Assembly (NCBI GenBank): GCA_019415425.1
Contig: DXZF01000066.1
Location: 1 to 5,933, forward strand
Direction: 5' to 3'
Origin: Bacillota bacterium
GTDB lineage: Bacteria; Bacillota; Clostridia; Christensenellales; QAND01
DNA length: 5,933 bases
The translations under genes and the position numbers were made by a program. The notes under the pieces were generated by a model that was given only the letters and a program-made list of their open reading frames with translations, was not told where the DNA came from and made no database searches. Within the stretch, counting starts at the first letter, position 1. Each line of letters begins with the position of its first letter. Shown piece after piece: positions 1 through 5,933 of this stretch.

Positions 1-1008
1 CTGCTGGATGTCATCGACCCGGCGACGACGTGCTTTAACGTCATCACCAAGAGCGGTAAGACCAGCGAAACCATGGCACAACTGCTCATCGTGGCGAACC
101 TGCTCAAAGAGCGCGGCATTCCGCTCAAGGACAACGTGATCGCCACGACCGACTGCCAGAGTGGCAATTTGATCAAAATTGCCAAACAGGAGGGGCTGAC
201 CACGTTTTTCATCCCGGAGGGCGTTGGCGGGCGCTTTACGGAACTGTGCCCGGTGGGCCTGTTGGCGGCAGCGGTTTGCGGCATCGATATCAAGGCGCTG
301 CTGGCGGGTGCGGCCTTTATGCAATCGCGCCTGCAAAGCGACAGCGTGTGGGAGAATATGGCGTATCTCGACGGCGCGCTGCAGTACATCTGTGCGCAAA
401 AGGGCATCAACGTCTCTGTGATGATGCCGTATTCCGACTCGCTCAAGTATATGGCCGACTGGTACGCACAGCTGTGGGCGGAGTCGCTGGGCAAGCAGTA
501 CGACTTTGACGGCAACCACGTGTACGTGGGGCAGACGCCTGTCAAATCGCTGGGAGTGACGGATCAGCATTCACAGGTACAGCTGTACACCGAAGGCCCG
601 TTTGACAAGGTCATTACATTCATTGGGGTGGATCGTTACGGGGCAGAGGTGCAGATCCCGCACGGCTTTGCAGATACGCCCGACGTGGCATTTTTGGGTG
701 GACACACCTTGAATGAGCTGATCCAGGCCGAGCAGTTTGCCACCGCCTATGCGCTCAACCGCGCCGGGAGGCTGAACAAGACCATCACCCTGCCTGAAAT
801 CAACGAATTCACCATCGGCCAGCTGCTGTACATGCTGGAACAGGAGACGGCGTACATGGGCGAGCTGCTGCGCATCAACGCCTTTGATCAGCCCGGCGTG
901 GAGGAGGGGAAAAACGCCACCTATGCGCTGTTGGGCAAAAACGGGTTTGCACAGAAAAAGGCGGAGATGGACGCTGCGCCAAAGCCCAAACCGGAGTACC
1001 AGTTGTAA
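1..1008 (+). CDS. pgi: Glucose-6-phosphate isomerase, 5'-truncated by window edge
   Basis: Interconverts glucose 6-phosphate and fructose 6-phosphate in the cytoplasm, the second step of glycolysis. The frame is open from base 1 and ends at TAA 1006-1008, giving 335 residues. Bacterial enzymes of this type are about 450 aa, so roughly the first quarter lies outside the window. Numbering from the first visible codon, the sugar-phosphate loop is SGKTSE (18-23). The first family signature region, EGVGGRFTELCPVG, is at 73-86. The catalytic-base region WAESLGK is around Glu161. TDQHSQVQLY carries the active-site His190. The second signature, running from GELLRINAF to the catalytic Lys304, is at 287-304 and matches the family pattern completely. 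The ATG at 73 is internal, because SGKTSE lies upstream of it in the same frame. The phosphate loop usually reads SGTTTE, so SGKTSE is a mild variant. Two esterase genes follow on the same strand. Identification is firm; only the 5' end is missing. Confidence 0.96.
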   Translation: MLDVIDPATTCFNVITKSGKTSETMAQLLIVANLLKERGIPLKDNVIATTDCQSGNLIKIAKQEGLTTFFIPEGVGGRFTELCPVGLLAAAVCGIDIKALLAGAAFMQSRLQSDSVWENMAYLDGALQYICAQKGINVSVMMPYSDSLKYMADWYAQLWAESLGKQYDFDGNHVYVGQTPVKSLGVTDQHSQVQLYTEGPFDKVITFIGVDRYGAEVQIPHGFADTPDVAFLGGHTLNELIQAEQFATAYALNRAGRLNKTITLPEINEFTIGQLLYMLEQETAYMGELLRINAFDQPGVEEGKNATYALLGKNGFAQKKAEMDAAPKPKPEYQL

Positions 1009-1080
1009 GATGGCGCGCTGAAAGGGCGTACATTTTGGGGTGCGAGGGGCGCCCGAACGATCCACAAGGGGGGACGACCA
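1009..1080 (+). other. Short spacer between pgi and first esterase gene
   Basis: This 72-bp spacer has no T-run-backed hairpin, so no intrinsic terminator for pgi is visible. It holds a short GC palindrome (GGGCGCCC, 1048-1055) and ends in the ribosome binding site of the next gene: AAGGGGGG at 1066-1073, seven bases before ATG 1081. I found no convincing -35/-10 pair. Read-through from pgi into the esterases is therefore the simpler reading, but this is inference. Confidence 0.5.
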
Positions 1081-1881
1081 ATGGCATTGATGGAACTGAC
1101 GTTTCGTTCCGAAGCGCTGGGGTTTGATCAGAGCATCAACGTGCTGCTGCCCGAACCCAAGGACCTGCAGCTGCAAAAGCGGGGTGAGCCGTACAGGGAA
1201 GGCTTGCCGGTGCTGTACCTGTTCCACGGGTATTCCGACAACCACACCGCGTGGCTGCGCAGGAGCAATGTGGAGCGGTATCTGCACCACAGCGCGTACA
1301 ACATGATCTGTGTGCTGACCAATATGGGCAATTTCTGGTACACGGATATGGCACATGGCTACAGGTACCAGACCTTTATCGGCGAAGAACTGCCCAATAT
1401 CATCGAGTCCACGTTCCGCGCTTCGACAAAGCGCGAGGATCGATTTATCGCCGGCCTGTCCATGGGCGGATACGGCGCGCTGTATACGGCATTGCAGCGC
1501 CCTGAGCGATACGCGGCCGCAGCAAGCCTTTCGGGGGCGGTGGACGTCGCGCATCTGAGGGACAGCGTGCCGTCGCTGGCATTTGAGACGCGCGCGGTGT
1601 TCGATGTGGAACACAAGCGGCAGTTGGCCGGTACAACGCACGATCTGCGCTACTGGATCGACAAGCACGTGCAGGATGGCACGCCGCTGCCCAAGCTGTA
1701 CCAGTCCTGCGGGCAGGAGGACGCATTGTTGGAAAACAACCGGGGCTTCCATCAGTATCTGCTGGACAAGGGCGTGGCGCACACCTATTTTGAGCAGCCC
1801 GGCATGGATCACGAGTGGGATTTCTGGGATAGCGAGATCCGCAAGCTGATCAACGACTGGCTGCCGGTTGTCAGGCGATAG
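1081..1881 (+). CDS. Alpha/beta-hydrolase esterase (EstA / esterase D-like), copy 1
   Basis: Predicted cytoplasmic serine carboxylesterase of 266 aa, in the putative esterase family that includes tributyrin esterase EstA and S-formylglutathione hydrolase. The fold's landmarks are in order. Strand-loop LPVLYLFHG (42-50) supplies the oxyanion region. YTDM (87-90) follows. The nucleophile elbow GLSMGG (125-130) carries Ser127. Asp214 lies in SCGQED, and His244 lies in GMDHEWDFWD, completing a Ser-Asp-His triad. There is no signal peptide or membrane segment. Start ATG 1081 is supported by a G-rich ribosome binding site seven bases upstream. Length is normal for the family. The next gene is a clear paralog, and the two are probably translated from one mRNA with pgi. 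The physiological ester is unknown; short-chain acyl or acetylated-sugar substrates are possible. Family assignment is secure, substrate is not. Confidence 0.9.
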   Translation: MALMELTFRSEALGFDQSINVLLPEPKDLQLQKRGEPYREGLPVLYLFHGYSDNHTAWLRRSNVERYLHHSAYNMICVLTNMGNFWYTDMAHGYRYQTFIGEELPNIIESTFRASTKREDRFIAGLSMGGYGALYTALQRPERYAAAASLSGAVDVAHLRDSVPSLAFETRAVFDVEHKRQLAGTTHDLRYWIDKHVQDGTPLPKLYQSCGQEDALLENNRGFHQYLLDKGVAHTYFEQPGMDHEWDFWDSEIRKLINDWLPVVRR

Positions 1882-1895
1882 GAGGGAAGAGGCAC

Positions 1896-2690
1896 ATGGC
1901 CAAAAGCGTATTCAATTTTCATTCAGAAGTGTTGGGATTTCACCAGACCGTGCAGATCCTCTTTCCAGACCCCAACATCCGGCATCTGCTGGACGAGGGG
2001 CCCAAGACGCGCGAGCTGCCGGTACTGTACCTGTTGCACGGCCTCAGGGGCGGTGCGCATACCTGGACGGCGTACAGCAGCGTAGAGCGGTATCTGTACG
2101 AATCCGGCAAGGAAATGGTCATCGTCATGCCGGAGATGGGCAATAACTTCTACACCGATCAACACCTGGGTTGGCCGTATCTCAGATATGTGGGTGAGGA
2201 ACTGCCGCGCATCGTGGAGACGATGATGCACATCTCCTCCAAGCGCGAGGACACGTATGTGGCCGGCCTGTCCATGGGCGGCTATGGCGCGATGAAACTG
2301 GCGCTGACGTATCCGGAAAAATTCGGCCACGTGTTCAGCTTTTCAGGCGTGCTGGATATCCAGAGCCTGTTTGCAAACCCGCCCGAAGACCCGTCGCTGT
2401 TTTCGGATTTTGCGCCGTTTGTCTTTGGCGAGGCCGAGCACTTTGCCGGCAGCGCAAACGACCTGTTTGCCCTGCTGGAACAGGTGGATGCACAGGGCAA
2501 ACCCAAGCCCGAGATCTACCTTTCGTGTGGGTCGGCAGACGACCTGTTCCCGGCCAGCGTCAAGATGCGCGATGCTGCGCAGGCACGGGGCTATGCTGTG
2601 CGCTTCCATGAAGAGCGGAATATGGGCCACGCATGGCGTTTTTGGGATATGGAGATCGAAAAGGTGTTGCGTACGCTGATCACCCTGTAG
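1896..2690 (+). CDS. Alpha/beta-hydrolase esterase (EstA / esterase D-like), copy 2
   Basis: Second predicted serine esterase, 264 aa, colinear with the preceding gene over its full length and roughly 40-45% identical by eye. Shared blocks include LPVLYL-HG, VERYL, the YTD block, GEELP, SKRED/TKRED and AGLSMGGYGA. The inferred triad is Ser126 (GLSMGG, 124-129), Asp215 (in SCGSADDLF; Asp216 is the alternative) and His245 (NMGHAWRFWD). The loop after the oxyanion HG reads LRGGAHTW instead of YSDNHTAW, and the middle lid-like segment (about 153-190) is richer in Phe, Pro and acidic residues. Both differences suggest a different substrate preference, which is inference. ATG 1896 follows AGGAGG (1880-1885), which overlaps the upstream TAG stop, so translational coupling is likely. 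There is no signal peptide. A strong terminator begins 33 bases after the stop. Confidence 0.9.
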   Translation: MAKSVFNFHSEVLGFHQTVQILFPDPNIRHLLDEGPKTRELPVLYLLHGLRGGAHTWTAYSSVERYLYESGKEMVIVMPEMGNNFYTDQHLGWPYLRYVGEELPRIVETMMHISSKREDTYVAGLSMGGYGAMKLALTYPEKFGHVFSFSGVLDIQSLFANPPEDPSLFSDFAPFVFGEAEHFAGSANDLFALLEQVDAQGKPKPEIYLSCGSADDLFPASVKMRDAAQARGYAVRFHEERNMGHAWRFWDMEIEKVLRTLITL

Positions 2691-2723
2691 GGAAAGGCGC
2701 ATCTGCCGATACGCGTTCGATTC

Positions 2724-2761
2724 AAAAGCATCCTCTGGCTACTGTGCAGAGGATGCTTTTT
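2724..2761 (+). terminator. Rho-independent terminator of the esterase operon, probably bidirectional
   Basis: A perfect 14-bp inverted repeat (arms 2724-2737 and 2747-2760) encloses a 9-base loop. It ends in a run of five Ts at 2757-2761, partly within the right arm. It lies 33 bases past the second esterase stop. The left arm begins with AAAA, so the minus-strand transcript also ends in a U-run. The hairpin may therefore also stop the convergent deaminase transcript, whose stop codon is about 105 bases away. Confidence 0.9.
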
Positions 2762-2866
2762 GATACAACAATTCGGCCTGCCCGATGCGCAACCCGGTCG
2801 CGGATTGGGATGTGGCCGGCGCGCATCCGTCTGGCCTACATAGATAGGGAAGCGGATGGGCATGCT
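2762..2866. other. Convergent intergenic spacer, no gene seen
   Basis: This stretch separates the esterase terminator from the 3' end of the minus-strand deaminase gene. It is GC-rich and contains a 7-base inverted repeat (GATGCGC at 2784-2790 against GCGCATC at 2821-2827) that could fold, but there is no T-run beside it on either strand. I see no coding frame with recognisable content. Confidence 0.4.
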
Positions 2867-3337
2867 TCAATGGCAGGCATTCGGGTCAAATTGTTCAATC
2901 ACGACGCCCGCATCGCTTAAAATCTGCATGGCAAACGCATCGGGATAGCGCTTTTCGTATACGATGCGCACGATGCCGGCATTGACGATCATCTTGGAAC
3001 AGATCACGCACGGCTGGTGGCTGCAGTACAGGGTGGCGCCCTCGATGGACACGCCCATTTTGGCGGCCTGGATGATGGCGTTCTGCTCGGCGTGGATGGC
3101 GTAGCACAGCTCATGCCGTGTGCCCGAGGGGATATCGAGCTTGCGGCGCAGGCACTCGCCCTTTTCCACACAGCTGAGCGTGTTGGCAGGCGCCCCGTTA
3201 TAGCCGGTGGTGAGCACGCGCTTGTCGCGCACGATGACGGCGCCGATCTTGCGGTTTTCCTGGTAGCAACTGGACCAGCTGCCCACCAGCTTGACCATTT
3301 CCATAAAGCGAGCGTCCCACTTGTCAAATGAAGCCAT
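2867..3337 (-). CDS. dCMP deaminase family protein (ComEB-like)
   Basis: Predicted cytoplasmic zinc enzyme of 156 aa that deaminates dCMP to dUMP, feeding thymidylate synthesis. It resembles Bacillus ComEB and phage T4 dCMP deaminase. The zinc motifs are clear: HAE (82-84) with zinc ligand His82 and proton-shuttling Glu84, and PCVIC (109-113) with ligands Cys110 and Cys113. The N-terminal half carries RKIGAVIVRD (29-38), GYNGAP (45-50), the Cys56/Cys62 segment and PSGTRHELC (70-78), all typical of the dCMP group rather than of cytidine or tRNA deaminases. The frame stays open another 57 codons upstream, but that part is low-complexity Phe/Ile/Ser-rich sequence read from the promoter region. 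The ATG at 3337 has an ideal AGGAGG seven bases ahead and gives the usual family length. The gene is monocistronic here, convergent with the esterases and divergent from groESL. Confidence 0.93.
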   Translation of the reverse strand: MASFDKWDARFMEMVKLVGSWSSCYQENRKIGAVIVRDKRVLTTGYNGAPANTLSCVEKGECLRRKLDIPSGTRHELCYAIHAEQNAIIQAAKMGVSIEGATLYCSHQPCVICSKMIVNAGIVRIVYEKRYPDAFAMQILSDAGVVIEQFDPNACH

Positions 3338-3344
3338 GCGCTCT

Positions 3345-3350
3345 CCTCCT
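3345..3350 (-). promoter_or_regulatory. Ribosome binding site fixing the deaminase start
   Basis: On the minus strand AGGAGG occupies 3350-3345, followed by a seven-base spacer and ATG at 3337-3335. This decides against the longer upstream reading of the same frame, which would start inside the AT-rich promoter region. Confidence 0.85.
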
Positions 3351-3374
3351 GTCGGATGTGTCTGATTTCTTTTG

Positions 3375-3402
3375 ATTGTACACCCGGAGCCCCGAATTGC
3401 AA
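3375..3402 (-). promoter_or_regulatory. Sigma-A-type promoter of the deaminase gene
   Basis: Read on the minus strand, TTGCAA (3402-3397) and TACAAT (3380-3375) are separated by 16 bases, close to the TTGACA/TATAAT consensus. The predicted start near 3368 gives a leader of about 30 bases before the ATG, room for the AGGAGG site and little else. It is more than 130 bases from the CIRCE operator, so HrcA control of this gene is unlikely. Confidence 0.7.
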
Positions 3403-3420
3403 GGCCAAAATGGAAATGCG

Positions 3421-3502
3421 AGAAAAACAAAGATCGAGAGAGAATGGAAAAGATAAATATGAAAATTCGAGGAAATTTCAAAAAATTTGCGTAAAAAAAT
3501 AC
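3421..3502 (+). other. A-rich region upstream of the groESL promoter
   Basis: This stretch is strikingly AT-rich in an otherwise GC-rich window. It carries short A-tracts near 3448, 3462, 3473, 3480 and 3493, spaced roughly 8-14 bases apart, the last one directly before the -35 box. It could act as an UP element or as bent DNA that helps the groESL promoter. It separates the two divergent promoters and shows no credible coding content. Confidence 0.45.
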
Positions 3503-3531
3503 TTGCAAGAATTGGGTGCGTTGTCTATATT
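3503..3531 (+). promoter_or_regulatory. Sigma-A-type promoter of groESL
   Basis: TTGCAA (3503-3508) and TATATT (3526-3531) are separated by the optimal 17 bases. The predicted transcription start is about 3538, which places the CIRCE operator right at the start of the transcript, the usual arrangement for HrcA-repressed operons. The leader to the groES ATG is about 79 bases. Overlapping AT-rich alternatives (TATTAT at 3528, TATACA at 3531) have poorer spacing. Confidence 0.85.
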
Positions 3532-3540
3532 ATACATGTG

Positions 3541-3567
3541 TTAGCACTCAGGTGCAATGAGTGCTAA
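3541..3567 (+). promoter_or_regulatory. CIRCE operator (HrcA binding site)
   Basis: TTAGCACTC (3541-3549), a nine-base spacer and GAGTGCTAA (3559-3567) form a perfect match to the CIRCE consensus, with no mismatch in either arm. It lies just downstream of the predicted start site and ahead of groES. In the known system HrcA binds here and represses groESL; heat or misfolded protein titrates GroEL away from HrcA and relieves repression. HrcA itself is not encoded in this window. Confidence 0.98.
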
Positions 3568-3602
3568 CAAAGCAGCGAAAACCAATTTACATAATTGCAT
3601 GC

Positions 3603-3608
3603 AGGAGG
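3603..3608 (+). promoter_or_regulatory. Ribosome binding site fixing the groES start
   Basis: AGGAGG lies eight bases before ATG 3617. In-frame ATGs at 3557 (inside CIRCE) and 3599 (overlapping a TGCATGCA palindrome at 3596-3603) would add 20 or 6 residues that the family lacks, and neither has a ribosome binding site. Confidence 0.9.
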
Positions 3609-3616
3609 GACGTCAA

Positions 3617-5544
<1,928 letters not shown>

Positions 5545-5603
5545 GCCGATTGATAAAACCATGGGCAGGCGCCGATAAGGAGCCGTCCCGAAGAGAAGAA
5601 CGG

Positions 5604-5645
5604 GCCCCGTCTCAAAGAGCAAACCTCTTTGAGACGGGGCTTTTT
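5604..5645 (+). terminator. Rho-independent terminator of groESL
   Basis: A perfect 16-bp GC-rich inverted repeat (5604-5619 and 5625-5640) closes a five-base loop and is followed directly by five Ts (5641-5645). It lies 60 bases after the groEL stop and is the strongest hairpin in the window. Confidence 0.97.
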
Positions 5646-5933
5646 GTACTGCGCTATTTTCGGTGGACGCCGCACGATCGCCGGGGATGGAGGAAAGGGC
5701 AGAGAAACTGCGTATTAAAAGGGAGGTGTACGGCGTGCTGGGCGGGCGATTCTCTGCGCCATTCCCTGTGCGCAAAGTGCTCGTTTTCCGCTCGTTATGG
5801 CAGCGCGGGGAGCAACGTACATGGGGGCATGGCATCCCAAAAGCGCAGAGAGCGGATGCGGTACACAATCCGGGCGCATATCTGTCAAAAACACGTGCAT
5901 ACACTTCTATATATATTGCAAACAGGAGAAGTG
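5646..5933 (+). other. Region after groESL terminator with no recognised gene; possible leader of next gene
   Basis: No recognisable protein or RNA family is visible in these 288 bases. Two overlapping plus-strand frames stay open to the window end. One could start at GTG 5735 after GGGAGG (5721-5726), with an in-frame ATG at 5687. The other could start at ATG 5821 after GGGGAG (5807-5812). Neither translation resembles a known family, and open frames are common by chance in GC-rich DNA. A nine-base inverted repeat (5751-5759 against 5843-5851) could bring distant parts of a transcript together. The last 40 bases turn AT-rich and end in a ribosome-binding-like AGGAG, which suggests the real next gene begins beyond the window. 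Confidence 0.4.
5924..5928 (+). promoter_or_regulatory. Probable ribosome binding site of a gene starting outside the window
   Basis: AGGAG sits five bases from the window end in a local AT-rich setting, like the sites before the other genes here. The GTG at 5931-5933 is too close to be its start, so the start codon is probably a few bases past the edge. Confidence 0.45.

Noticed and set aside
571..1812. 413-codon minus-strand open frame opposite pgi and the first esterase
   Set aside because: It spans two genes and their spacer in antisense. The composition is what reversed codons of those genes give, and no domain is recognisable.
2784..2827. Inverted repeat in the convergent spacer as a second terminator for the deaminase
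   Set aside because: The arms are only seven bases with a 30-base loop, and no T-run follows on either strand. The hairpin at 2724-2761 is far better.
3338..3508. 57-codon N-terminal extension of the deaminase
   Set aside because: It is Phe/Ile/Ser-rich low-complexity sequence translated from the AT-rich promoter region. It contains the predicted promoter, and the internal ATG has a near-perfect ribosome binding site and gives the family length.
3557..3616. Upstream in-frame ATGs for groES (3557 and 3599)
   Set aside because: The first lies inside the CIRCE operator and neither has a ribosome binding site. The family N-terminus MKxKPL starts at 3617.
5882..5917. Possible promoter with CTGTCA and TATATA/TATATT near the window end
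   Set aside because: Spacing is about 20 bases for the best pair, the -35 match is poor, and the start site would fall almost on the AGGAG, leaving hardly any leader.

Overview
The window looks like ordinary chromosome from a GC-rich member of the Bacillota, most likely a Clostridia-type lineage. The evidence is a perfect CIRCE heat-shock operator, purine-rich AGGAGG ribosome binding sites before almost every gene, tight operon spacing, and protein sequences with a Firmicutes flavour. The genus cannot be named from this sequence alone. Codon choice and GC content look even across the genes. I see no insertion sequence, integrase, CRISPR array, tRNA or rRNA.

Left part (1-2761, plus strand): the 3' three quarters of a glucose-6-phosphate isomerase gene (pgi), then two tandem paralogous alpha/beta-hydrolase esterases of the EstA/esterase D type. 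The esterases are only 14 bp apart, and the second ribosome binding site overlaps the stop of the first gene. No terminator is visible between pgi and the esterases. A strong hairpin plus T-run closes the group at 2724-2761. The three genes are probably co-transcribed, although a separate promoter in the 72 bp after pgi cannot be excluded.

Middle (2762-3540): a minus-strand ComEB-like dCMP deaminase gene converges on the esterase operon and may share its hairpin as a terminator. It has its own sigma-A-type promoter. Its upstream region is A-rich and is shared with the divergent groESL promoter.

Right part (3503-5645, plus strand): a textbook groES-groEL operon with a sigma-A-like promoter (TTGCAA-17-TATATT), a perfect CIRCE operator just after the predicted start site, groES, groEL 14 bp later, and a perfect 16-bp terminator hairpin. 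HrcA is expected to repress the operon in unstressed cells; hrcA itself is not in the window. GroEL and GroES together form the folding chamber.

The last 288 bases (5646-5933) hold no recognisable gene. They end in a ribosome-binding-site-like sequence, so another gene probably starts just outside the window.

I did not find an undescribed multi-gene system. The points worth a second look are small: the diverged esterase pair beside pgi, family-atypical residues in GroES, GroEL and PGI, and the unexplained 3' leader-like stretch.
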